A stretch of DNA of 24,150 bases from an uncultured Methanobrevibacter sp. GTDB taxonomy: Archaea > Methanobacteriota > Methanobacteria > Methanobacteriales > Methanobacteriaceae. Position 1 is the first letter of the stretch. Each line of letters starts with the position of its first letter. The notes beneath the pieces are model-generated. The model searched no databases, was not told where the DNA came from, and saw only the letters and a program-made list of their open reading frames with translations. Both the position numbers and the translations under genes were made by a program. The stretch spans positions 1-24,150 of the forward strand of contig NZ_CALDKF010000054.1 in NCBI RefSeq assembly GCF_937898925.1. The letters run 5' to 3'. This document shows, in pieces, positions 7,991-15,494 of the stretch.

Positions 7991-9130
7991 ATGTTAGAGA
8001 AAATGATGGAAAACCACAAGATCTTAATTGCGATTCCTATTATTCTTGCACTTTTATCATTAGTTCTTATAGGTTTTCACGGCTTAGAACAAGGTGTTGA
8101 CTTAAAAGGAGGTTCACAAGCGGAATTACAGCTATTAGGTTCTGTAACTCCAAGTGAATTGGAAGACACACTTGATGCCAAATTGAACACCAACAATATA
8201 AAAGTCACAAATAATGGAAACAATAAGGTTACTGTGGAATTGGAAAACAATATCAATTCAAGTACATTTACAAGTGCCATAAATGGAAAAGCAAAGGTAA
8301 TCAGCTATAATGAAATTGGTCCAGTATTAAGTGAAGAAGCTATGGGTCAAATTTATGTTGCTATGATTTTTGCATTCCTGTTTATGGCAATTACCGTGTT
8401 TGTTGTATTTAGAGAACCTGTACCATCCGTTGCAATTATCCTCGCAGCTTTGTGTGATATACTCATTGCGCTTGGAGGAATGTCAATATTCAAGATTCCA
8501 TTGTCAATTGCATCTGTAGGTGCATTGCTAATGCTTATTGGGTACAGTGTAGATACAGATATTCTTCTTACAACCAGACTTTTGAAAAGAAGAGAAGGAA
8601 CTGTAGAAGAAAGGGCTAAAAATGCTATGTATACCGGTTTAACCATGTCCTTTGCAGCAATAGCTGCAATGGGAATCCTATTCGTGGTAACCAAGATCCT
8701 CATGCCTGAAGCAACTACATTAAGTAATATTTCTGCAGTTTTAGTAATCGGATTGATTGGAGATATTCTTTCCACTTGGTTAATGAACTTAGGAATTCTT
8801 AAGACTTACATCGATTGGAGACAATCTAAAAAACAAGAGAAATACAATGTAGGTTCCTCTTCAAGCAAAAGCAAATCTGCTAAATCCAAAGAAGAGACTT
8901 CAGATAAAAAATTAAGTCTTAAGGATAAGCTTAAGAGGAAAACTGAAGTTGAAGATGATGAAGTGATGACTAAAATCCAAGAGGAATTGGAAAAAATAGA
9001 CAATATGGAAGAAGTTGCAGAAGATATTCCAAAATCCAAAAAATCTTCAAATAAGAAATCCAATAAAAAACAAAAAGCTAAAGGCAATAAACGTAAAGCT
9101 AAAAAGCAAAAAGGAAAAGGAGGCAAATAA
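7991..9130 (+). CDS. secF: Protein-export membrane protein SecF with long Lys-rich tail
   Basis: SecF forms a complex with SecD that assists late steps of Sec translocation at the membrane. Residues 9-29 form the first membrane span. An extracellular domain opens with GVDLKGGS. Five more spans run from about 117 to 271, with the SecF motif ALLMLIGYSVDTDILLT at 178-194. From residue ~277 a cytoplasmic tail of about 100 residues follows. It has a Ser/Lys stretch, a charged helix (KIQEELEKIDNMEEVAED) and a final 33 residues with 17 basic and no acidic residues. The tail is far longer than the short C-terminus of typical SecF. The gene precedes secD (archaeal order) by two bases, so the two are translationally coupled. 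Confidence 0.92.
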   Translation: MLEKMMENHKILIAIPIILALLSLVLIGFHGLEQGVDLKGGSQAELQLLGSVTPSELEDTLDAKLNTNNIKVTNNGNNKVTVELENNINSSTFTSAINGKAKVISYNEIGPVLSEEAMGQIYVAMIFAFLFMAITVFVVFREPVPSVAIILAALCDILIALGGMSIFKIPLSIASVGALLMLIGYSVDTDILLTTRLLKRREGTVEERAKNAMYTGLTMSFAAIAAMGILFVVTKILMPEATTLSNISAVLVIGLIGDILSTWLMNLGILKTYIDWRQSKKQEKYNVGSSSSKSKSAKSKEETSDKKLSLKDKLKRKTEVEDDEVMTKIQEELEKIDNMEEVAEDIPKSKKSSNKKSNKKQKAKGNKRKAKKQKGKGGK

Positions 9131-9132
9131 TT

Positions 9133-10356
9133 ATGGCAAGCGATTTATCTAAATTCTTTAAAGATAGGCAAGTAATTATCCTCTTATTATTCCTATTGAT
9201 CAGTATTGGAAGCATTGCTCTTTTAGGTGTAGAGCAAGGTCTTGACTTGAAAGGTGGATCTTCCATTCAATTGCAATTGGAACATCCGGTAAATGAGAGT
9301 ACAATGAAAGTTGTAACTTCCGTTTTAGACAAAAGGCTTAACCTTTATGGTGTAAGTGATGTAAAGGTAAGGTCCAGCGGAGACCAGATGGTTATAGTTG
9401 AAATGGCTGGAAAGACACCAGAAGAGGTAGAGCGGCTGATTGGAAATCCAGGTATCTTTGAAGCTAAGATAGATAATGTAACCGTCCTTACAGGTAGTGA
9501 TGTGGCATCAGTTGAGTCCCCTGTTGTTGGAGATAGTGGAGAATGGCATGTGCCATTTACATTGACAACAGAAGGTGCTAAGAACTTTGCAGAGCTTGCT
9601 AAAGGAAAAGGCGGGCATGAAGTAGTGATGTATCTGGATGGAAAGCAAATTGATGAGCATCCTCCACAACTCTCTGGAGAATTAGCAGGTGGAGAGCCTG
9701 TAGCCGAAGTTGAAGTAACAGGTAGTGCAGCAGATGTTGAAACTGCAAAAGAAGAATCCAATACAGTATTCACTGTTTTAAAAACCGGATCTCTTCCTGT
9801 AAAAATCCACACTATCGGTTCCAATACAGTTTCACCGGAATTAGGTCAGCAATTTGCACAAGGTGCATTGATTGCAGGATTATTAGCTATACTTGGTATT
9901 GCATTGGTTGTATACATAAGATACAGAAGAGCATTCTTGGCAATTCCAATTTTAATCACAACAATTTCTGAGATAATAATTATCTTAGGTGTTGCTTCCA
10001 TTATCCATTGGAATATAGACCTTGCAGCAATCGCTGGTTTAATCGCATCTGTAGGTACTGGGGTAGACGACCAGATCATCATTACAGATGAGGTATTGCA
10101 CCACGATGATGAAAACACAAGACACAGAAGAACCAGAACCCAAATGAATGTTAAAAATGCATTGTTCATTATCTTCGCATCTGCAGGAACATTGATAGCT
10201 GCTATGTTGCCACTTGCATATGTTGGATTTGCAAGAGGAAGCAGTGGTATCGGTACCATCGCAGGTTTCGCATTCACTACAATCATAGGGGTTTTAATTG
10301 GTGTATTCATCACAAGACCAGCTTATGCTAAATTCATTGAAATCTTTGTATCTTAA
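9133..10356 (+). CDS. secD: Protein-export membrane protein SecD
   Basis: This is the partner of SecF in the Sec accessory complex. The 407-residue protein has a first membrane span (~13-32), then GVEQGLDLKGGSS (33-44), a large extracytoplasmic region (~45-235) and five C-terminal spans. The conserved SecD segment SVGTGVDDQIIITDE is at 306-320. A charged cytoplasmic loop, HHDDENTRHRRTRTQ, lies between two spans. The start ATG is two bases after the secF stop, indicating co-translation. Archaea lack SecA, so SecDF here would work with SecYEG after co-translational targeting. T-rich repeats at 10410-10470 follow the stop. Confidence 0.94.
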   Translation: MASDLSKFFKDRQVIILLLFLLISIGSIALLGVEQGLDLKGGSSIQLQLEHPVNESTMKVVTSVLDKRLNLYGVSDVKVRSSGDQMVIVEMAGKTPEEVERLIGNPGIFEAKIDNVTVLTGSDVASVESPVVGDSGEWHVPFTLTTEGAKNFAELAKGKGGHEVVMYLDGKQIDEHPPQLSGELAGGEPVAEVEVTGSAADVETAKEESNTVFTVLKTGSLPVKIHTIGSNTVSPELGQQFAQGALIAGLLAILGIALVVYIRYRRAFLAIPILITTISEIIIILGVASIIHWNIDLAAIAGLIASVGTGVDDQIIITDEVLHHDDENTRHRRTRTQMNVKNALFIIFASAGTLIAAMLPLAYVGFARGSSGIGTIAGFAFTTIIGVLIGVFITRPAYAKFIEIFVS

Positions 10357-10404
10357 GCATGATTTAAAATTAAAAAAATTATTAAAAAGAATAATTTTTA
10401 TTAT

Positions 10405-10470
10405 TCTTTCTTTTTTCTATTTTTTACTATTTTTACTATTTTTACTATTTTTACTATTTTTTCTATTTTT
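10405..10470 (+). terminator. T-rich 9-bp tandem repeat, secD terminator
   Basis: About 50 bases after the secD stop comes a T-rich tract with a 9-base unit (TTTTTACTA), four regular copies and imperfect copies on each side. Archaeal RNA polymerase terminates readily at repeated T runs, so this is a likely terminator. Similar TTTTTACTATTTTT tracts lie downstream of the NOG1 gene and the histone gene. Confidence 0.55.
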
Positions 10471-10488
10471 AAAATCTTAAAAAAATCA

Positions 10489-10512
10489 TTTATAAAAGTA
10501 TAACAATTGTTA
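10489..10512 (+). promoter_or_regulatory. TATA box with overlapping palindrome upstream of the GMC gene
   Basis: TTTATAAAAG starts at 10489 and is followed by the perfect 12-bp palindrome TAACAATTGTTA (10501-10512). If this TATA box is used, the palindrome lies between TATA and the start site, a place typical for archaeal repressors. A second TATA-like stretch lies at about 10523-10531. The remaining sequence up to the gene is AT-rich without other signals. Confidence 0.35.
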
Positions 10513-10633
10513 AGTATTTATAGTATAAAAATAAATATTAATGTGAAGGGATTAAACTGTTTTAAAATTTAATAAAATATTAATTAAATGATAAAACAAA
10601 TATATTTAATAAAAAAAACAACGGAGATAAAAA

Positions 10634-11875
10634 ATGGTTATAGTTATAGGTACAGGTGCTGGAGGTTCATTAATAGCTATGGAACTTGCAAAGGCAAACA
10701 TTCCAGTTACCATTATAGAAAGAGGACCATACATAAAAAGCAAGGATTCATTTGAATATTATGACATGAAATACTACGATAAGCGTTTGAAAAATACAAA
10801 CAGTATCGACTTATTGAAGACCACTTGTATTGGAGGATCCACTATCGTAGCTGCAGGAAATGGTGTAAGATTACTTGAAAATGAATTCAAGGAACTTGGC
10901 ATAGACATATCTGCAGAATATGACAAGATTGAAGAATTGGTTGGAATTCATCAAATGGATGATGAACATATCGGCAAGGGAACACAACTCTTTATAGACT
11001 GTGCAAATGAATTAGGATTTGAAGCAATAAGAATGCCTAAATTCATAAGGGATGACGACTGCAAACCATGTGGAAAATGTTCATTCGGCTGCCCAAGAGA
11101 TGCAAAATGGAGTGGAAAGGACTTTGTTGACATAGCAATCGAAAATGGTGCAGAACTCATTACAGATGCTGAAGTCACAAAAGTAATCTTCTCTGATAAG
11201 AAAATAACTGGTGTTGAATACATTAAGGACAACATATCACAAACCATTGATTCTGATTTGGTAATCCTTTGTGCAGGAGCGGTTGACAGTGCAGTAATCC
11301 TTCAAAAATCAGGAATTGATGCTGGAAACAAGCTCTTCTTTGACCCATTTGTAAGTGTTGGAGGATATTTGAAGGACATTAACTTCAATAGCGAAGTTCA
11401 AATGAATGGGCTTGCAATAGGAAAAGAATACATTCTTGCACCTCATTTCTCATCATTTATCGCAAAATACATTAAGGAATCAAACCCTGAGGTTGAAGAT
11501 AAGGATATATTAAGCATTATGGTTAAAGTTGAAGATGATATGGTAGGTACCGTCGATGAGGATGGAAACGTATTCAAGTTCAATACAATTGATGACATTA
11601 GAAGATTGGCTCAAGGCTGTGCTGCAGCAGGTTCCATACTTGAAAAGGCAGGTGTTGATCCAACAACAATGACTTCAACAATATTTAGAGGTGCACACCC
11701 TGGAGGAACTGCAGCTATTGGAGATGTAGTTGACAATAACCTAAAAACAGAAATAGATGGTTTGTATGTAGGAGATGCAAGTGTAATTCCAATGTCTCCT
11801 GGAAAACCACCAATCTTATTGATTTTAGCATTAGCTTTAAGATTAGCTAATCACTTAATTGAAGAAGTTATTTAA
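10634..11875 (+). CDS. GMC-type FAD-dependent oxidoreductase with four-Cys motif
   Basis: This is a 413-residue flavoprotein. The N-terminal FAD site is VIVIGTGAGGSLIAMELA with IIERG ending the second strand. TTCIGGSTIVAAGNGVR is the GMC signature-like loop. The C-terminus has HPGGTAAIGDVVD (His355, probable active-site His) and GLYVGDASVIPMSPGKPP. Residues 143-154 read CKPCGKCSFGCP, a CX2CX2CX3CP pattern like a [4Fe-4S] ferredoxin site. Related GMC-like proteins (COG2303) carry similar Cys-rich loops, and iron-sulfur binding is not proven. It probably oxidises an alcohol or reduces an aldehyde/ketone; the substrate is unknown. Ribosome site GGAGAT at 10623-10628. It stands alone and converges on the EamA-like gene. 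Confidence 0.8.
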   Translation: MVIVIGTGAGGSLIAMELAKANIPVTIIERGPYIKSKDSFEYYDMKYYDKRLKNTNSIDLLKTTCIGGSTIVAAGNGVRLLENEFKELGIDISAEYDKIEELVGIHQMDDEHIGKGTQLFIDCANELGFEAIRMPKFIRDDDCKPCGKCSFGCPRDAKWSGKDFVDIAIENGAELITDAEVTKVIFSDKKITGVEYIKDNISQTIDSDLVILCAGAVDSAVILQKSGIDAGNKLFFDPFVSVGGYLKDINFNSEVQMNGLAIGKEYILAPHFSSFIAKYIKESNPEVEDKDILSIMVKVEDDMVGTVDEDGNVFKFNTIDDIRRLAQGCAAAGSILEKAGVDPTTMTSTIFRGAHPGGTAAIGDVVDNNLKTEIDGLYVGDASVIPMSPGKPPILLILALALRLANHLIEEVI

Positions 11876-11900
11876 CTTCTTTAATTAATAATAAAAATAG

Positions 11901-11953
11901 TAAATAAATAAAATAAAATAAAAATCAATTTATTTTTTATTTTTTTATTTTTA
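11901..11953. terminator. Imperfect A/T hairpin between convergent genes
   Basis: An A-rich arm (about 11901-11925) is followed within a few bases by a complementary T-rich arm (about 11930-11953). It gives T runs on both strands between the GMC stop and the convergent EamA-like stop. A bidirectional terminator is likely, though low complexity makes the exact arms uncertain. Confidence 0.4.
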
Positions 11954-11980
11954 ATAAAATAGCTGCGGATTTATTCTTTA

Positions 11981-12409
11981 TTAACCCATATTAATTAAGA
12001 ATAAGCCAACACAACAAATTAAAATACCCATTACCTGCTTTAATGTAATATTCTCACCATATAAAAGAGCACCAACAAATATCAGAACAATTGCCAAACC
12101 AATATTAGCAACAAGTGATGCAGAACTTACTTTCCAGCCTGCACGATATGCGAAGATATAACCTAATTCCAACCCTACAATAACCATTCCTAAAACAACT
12201 GAAGTCCAGTTTACATGAGACAATTCAATAAAAACATTTTCAGGTTTGACAAGAAAAACAAAAATAACGGCAGTGAAAATAGTTGCTACAGCATATGTTA
12301 TCATCAATGCCCCAAAGGCATTAACATTACCTGGTGTTGATTTAGTACAAATATTATAAACTGTATTTGACAATAAAATCAATAATATAGGCCAAAGCAT
12401 TTCCCACAT
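11981..12409 (-). CDS. Small EamA/DMT-type membrane protein (single domain)
   Basis: This 142-residue hydrophobic protein has four to five membrane segments and ends in LKQVMGILICCVGLFLINMG, the usual close of an EamA half. AYRAGWKVSSASLVANIGLAIVLIFVGALLYGE is characteristic of the drug/metabolite transporter superfamily. Full EamA proteins contain two such domains (~300 residues), so this one would act as a dimer, like SMR-type transporters. The frame extends to a TTG at 12421, but GGTG six bases before ATG 12407-12409 favours the ATG. The substrate is unknown. pyrI lies upstream on the same strand after 117 bases. Confidence 0.7.
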   Translation of the reverse strand: MWEMLWPILLILLSNTVYNICTKSTPGNVNAFGALMITYAVATIFTAVIFVFLVKPENVFIELSHVNWTSVVLGMVIVGLELGYIFAYRAGWKVSSASLVANIGLAIVLIFVGALLYGENITLKQVMGILICCVGLFLINMG

Positions 12410-12526
12410 ATACAACACCAACTAAATTAAAAAAAATAGAACAAAATAATTAAAATAAATCATCACTAAAAACTAATAGAATCATCATTAAAACTAATAA
12501 AGACCATTGAAAACTATTAATCATTA

Positions 12527-12988
12527 TTATTCAAATTGATTATAAATCTCATTTGCTTGAACCAATCTTTCACAATAATGGCATCTTACTGTAATTGGAT
12601 CTGATTCAACAAGATAAAACTTGCTTTCAATAGGTTCTTCAGTGTTTGAAATACATTTAGGATTGGTGCATTTTACAATTCCATTCAATTCCTTTACCAT
12701 TCTAACTTGGTCCTTTGCAACAATTTCATAATCGCGTATAATGTTAATGGTTGCATCAGGAGCTATTAAGGAAATCTTATCTATTTCAGTATGCTCCAAC
12801 TCCCTGTTTTCAAACTTCACAATATCCTTATAGCCCAATTTTGAAGAAACGTTCATAGCAAGTGTTACATTTGTTCCTTCCTTCGGAAGACCTAATATTT
12901 TCAATACTTGAAGTGCCTTATTGGCAGGAATATGGTCAATTACAGTACCATTCTCAATAGGCTTAACCTTTAGTTCATGTTTAGTCAT
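12527..12988 (-). CDS. pyrI: Aspartate carbamoyltransferase regulatory chain
   Basis: PyrI is the allosteric subunit of aspartate transcarbamoylase. It binds nucleotides such as CTP and ATP and holds catalytic PyrB trimers together. The 153 residues cover the N-terminal allosteric domain (IENGTVIDHIPANKALQVLKILG) and the C-terminal zinc domain. The four zinc ligands are Cys107, Cys112, Cys136 and Cys139 (KCTNPKC...RCHYC), all present. pyrB is not in the window, so it must be elsewhere. No ribosome site precedes the ATG, but a minus-strand TATA box lies about 27 bases upstream, suggesting a leaderless mRNA. Confidence 0.95.
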   Translation of the reverse strand: MTKHELKVKPIENGTVIDHIPANKALQVLKILGLPKEGTNVTLAMNVSSKLGYKDIVKFENRELEHTEIDKISLIAPDATINIIRDYEIVAKDQVRMVKELNGIVKCTNPKCISNTEEPIESKFYLVESDPITVRCHYCERLVQANEIYNQFE

Positions 12989-13010
12989 GAATAATTATAT
13001 CTTTTAAATT

Positions 13011-13020
13011 TTATTTATAA
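13011..13020 (-). promoter_or_regulatory. TATA box of a probably leaderless pyrI transcript
   Basis: On the minus strand TTATAAATAA is centred about 27 bases upstream of the pyrI ATG, and no GGAGG/GGTGAT-like site lies between them. The spacing puts the transcription start at the ATG. This is inferred from position only. Confidence 0.4.
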
Positions 13021-13152
13021 TTTTTTATAATATAATCATATTATGAATAGTTATATTTATTAAAAACAATAAAATAATAATGATTAAACTTTAAAAAAAA
13101 TTAAACTATAAAAAAAATAAAAAACATTAAAAATACAAAAAGGAGTCTTAAA

Positions 13153-14523
13153 ATGGAAGAACATATAGACTTATTTAAAAAAATATTAACTAAAATTGAT
13201 GATAAGGTCGATTATGCAGACATTAGAGCAGGAAAAGGAAACAATACAAGCATAATCATGAAAGACAATCAAATTCAGGAAATCAACACAGGCCTTTCCA
13301 CTGTTGCAAGAATAAGAGTATTGAATAATGGAGCATGGGGATTCGCTTCTACAAACGACTTTTCCAAATTGGAAGATATAAGTGAAAAGGCTATCAAAAT
13401 TTCAAACTCACTCACCGGAGACATTGAACTTGCAGAATGTGAAATTGTAGAGGATAATGTAAAGACCGATAGAAAAATTTCTGTAAGTGACGTGACCATT
13501 GAAGATAAGAAGGAATTGATTCAGGAAGCAAACAAGGCAAGCAATGTTGGAAAGGTAGTGAGCACAACTGTCAGCTATTCAGACGGTGAAAGCCAAACCG
13601 CTTTTGTCAGCAGTGAAGGAAGTGAAATCCTTGTAGACAGCTCAAGAGTGGCACTTGCACTTAATGCCGTTGCTTCAAATGGAGAACTCATCCAATTCAA
13701 CCATGGCAGTTTAGGTGGTGTGAAAGGGTTTGAAATATTGCAGGATGCAGACATTGAATCCTTTGGAAGAAAGATTGGGGAAAAAGCAACCGAGCTATTG
13801 GATGCAAAACCTGCTCCATCAGGACGCTTTACAATTGTAGCTGACAACAACCTTACAGGAGTGTTCATTCACGAAGCTGTAGGGCATGCTGTTGAGGCAG
13901 ATCTTGTCCTTCAAGACGATTCCATATTGCATGATCAAATGAACAAGAAAATTGGAACTGACATTGTAAATATTTATGACGATTCAAGCTACAAGGATGG
14001 ATTCGGGTATTACCCATATGACGTTGAGGGAGTCAAAACCAGAAAGAACCAAATCGTTAAAAATGGTGAGCTTGTATCATTCCTCACATCAAGAGAAAGT
14101 GCAGGCAAATTAGGAATCCCACTTACTGGAAATGCAAGGTCATCAGTCAGTGACCAACCTATTGTCAGAATGAGTAACACTTTCCTTGAGCCAGGTGACT
14201 TAAGTTTCGAGGAACTTACTGAAGACATCAAGGATGGAATTTACCTTAAGGGTTCAAGAGGTGGACAAGTTGATACAGGTAAAGGAATTTTCCAATTCAA
14301 TGCAACTGAAGCATACAAGATTGAAAATGGCGAACTTAAAGATCACTTCCGTGATGTGTCATTATCCGGAAACATTCTTGAGACACTTAAAGGTGTTGAT
14401 GGAATAGGTTCAGATTTCAAGCTTAGTGTAGGTTACTGTGGTAAAGGTGGACAAACTGCACCAGTCGGTGATGGTGGACCACATACCAGAATTTTGAATG
14501 CAATGGTAGGTGGAAGCAACTAA
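13153..14523 (+). CDS. tldD: TldD-type metalloprotease
   Basis: TldD proteins are the zinc-protease partner of the TldD/TldE(PmbA) pair, which cleaves unfolded or leader peptides. The 456-residue protein has the HExxxH motif HEAVGH at 240-245. Near the C-terminus SVGYCGKGGQTAPVGDGGPH contains Cys429, the likely third metal ligand. Central segments GELVSFLTSRESAGKLG and GNARSS match the family. Ribosome site AGGAG is about seven bases before the ATG. The usual partner gene tldE is not adjacent: the next gene is an AMMECR1 protein 207 bases on. The cellular substrate in methanogens is unknown. Confidence 0.9.
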   Translation: MEEHIDLFKKILTKIDDKVDYADIRAGKGNNTSIIMKDNQIQEINTGLSTVARIRVLNNGAWGFASTNDFSKLEDISEKAIKISNSLTGDIELAECEIVEDNVKTDRKISVSDVTIEDKKELIQEANKASNVGKVVSTTVSYSDGESQTAFVSSEGSEILVDSSRVALALNAVASNGELIQFNHGSLGGVKGFEILQDADIESFGRKIGEKATELLDAKPAPSGRFTIVADNNLTGVFIHEAVGHAVEADLVLQDDSILHDQMNKKIGTDIVNIYDDSSYKDGFGYYPYDVEGVKTRKNQIVKNGELVSFLTSRESAGKLGIPLTGNARSSVSDQPIVRMSNTFLEPGDLSFEELTEDIKDGIYLKGSRGGQVDTGKGIFQFNATEAYKIENGELKDHFRDVSLSGNILETLKGVDGIGSDFKLSVGYCGKGGQTAPVGDGGPHTRILNAMVGGSN

Positions 14524-14730
14524 TATTTATAAAAATTAATTTTATACTAATTTCATCATACCATCAATTTAATTGAAGCTACGTTCAAAATAAACGATTG
14601 ATAATAAATAGTAAACAAATTGATAAATGAATATGTAGATGAAGTAGTCTAAAAATGATATTTTAGATAAATTTCTAAAAAATTTACATAAAATTTTAAA
14701 AAACATTTTAAAAAATTTGAAGGTGAAAAC

Positions 14731-15288
14731 ATGTTAAGTGAAGATGATGGAAAATATTTGTTAAGTGTAGCAAAAAATGCTATTGAAACATATGTTAAGG
14801 AAAATAGAAAAATTGACACACCTTCAGATTGTCCTGACTATATGCATGATGAACTTGGTGTGTTTGTCACATTGAACAAACACAATAATCTCAGGGGATG
14901 CATCGGTTACCCTGAACCTGTTTACCCATTGATTGATGCAGTCATTGATTCAGCAATTTCAGCAGCAATGAGAGATCCACGTTTCCCAAGTGTTAATGAA
15001 AGTGAATTGGATTCACTTGATTATGAGATTACTGTTTTGACCAAGCCACAAATCATTGAAGTTGAAAAGCCAATCGATTACTTAGACAACCTTACAATTG
15101 GTGAAGATGGGTTGATTGTTGAACGTGGATTCTATAGAGGATTGCTCTTGCCACAAGTTGCTCCAGAACACAATATGGATAAGGAAGAGTTCTTGTCTCA
15201 CACTTGCATGAAGGCAGGACTTAGACCAGATGCATGGTTGGATGAAAATACAAAAGTATACAAATTCCAAGGGCAAATATTTAAATAA
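14731..15288 (+). CDS. AMMECR1-domain protein (TIGR00296 type)
   Basis: This 185-residue cytoplasmic protein has the hallmark LRGCIG motif at 54-59 (HNNLRGCIGYPEP), then AISAAMRDPRFPSV and the later RGFYRGLLLPQVAPEHNMDKEEFLSHTC segment, all typical of the AMMECR1 family. The family spans archaea to humans and has no settled biochemical role. The conserved RGC with the later Cys and His suggests a catalytic or metal/radical function, but that is inference. Ribosome site AAGGTGA lies directly upstream. It follows tldD and precedes the NOG1-type gene on the same strand, each with its own leader. Confidence 0.88.
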   Translation: MLSEDDGKYLLSVAKNAIETYVKENRKIDTPSDCPDYMHDELGVFVTLNKHNNLRGCIGYPEPVYPLIDAVIDSAISAAMRDPRFPSVNESELDSLDYEITVLTKPQIIEVEKPIDYLDNLTIGEDGLIVERGFYRGLLLPQVAPEHNMDKEEFLSHTCMKAGLRPDAWLDENTKVYKFQGQIFK

Positions 15289-15365
15289 AGCTTTTTATAA
15301 AAGTATTAACTTAAACAATAGAATTATACTTATTAGAACTATTAAAATAAGATTAATTAAATTAG

Positions 15366-15421
15366 ATTATTAGAATTAAATTATTAGAATTAAATTATTA
15401 GAATTAAATTATTAGAATTAT
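15366..15421. repeat. 14-bp tandem repeat, four copies
   Basis: The unit ATTATTAGAATTAA repeats with an exact 14-base period (the single G is at 15373, 15387, 15401 and 15415) in the spacer before the NOG1-type gene. The low-complexity AT sequence is probably slippage-derived. Any role as terminator or spacer is unproven. Confidence 0.7.
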
Positions 15422-15494
15422 TAAAAAAATTATATTTACAAAAATTACTAAAAATTACAAAAATTAAATTATTATGATTACATGGTGATAAAAA

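Noticed and set aside
8806..9126. Long minus-strand ORF opposite the SecF tail
   Set aside because: It mirrors the Lys/Glu-rich codons of secF (giving Leu/Phe/Ser-rich sequence), with no ribosome site and no recognisable domain.
10298..10480. 60-codon ORF overlapping the end of secD
   Set aside because: It overlaps secD in another frame, and its second half is the T-rich repeat (poly-Phe/Leu), so it is a compositional artefact.
12458..12499. Two ~21-base direct copies of ATCATCA(C/T)TAAAA..ACTAATA between the EamA and pyrI genes
   Set aside because: The copies are low-complexity, imperfect and only two, and lack a dyad. They are probably simple slippage and not worth a separate feature.
15366..15421. 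Tandem repeat as a CRISPR array
   Set aside because: The 14-bp units are directly adjacent with no unique spacers, and there are no cas genes.
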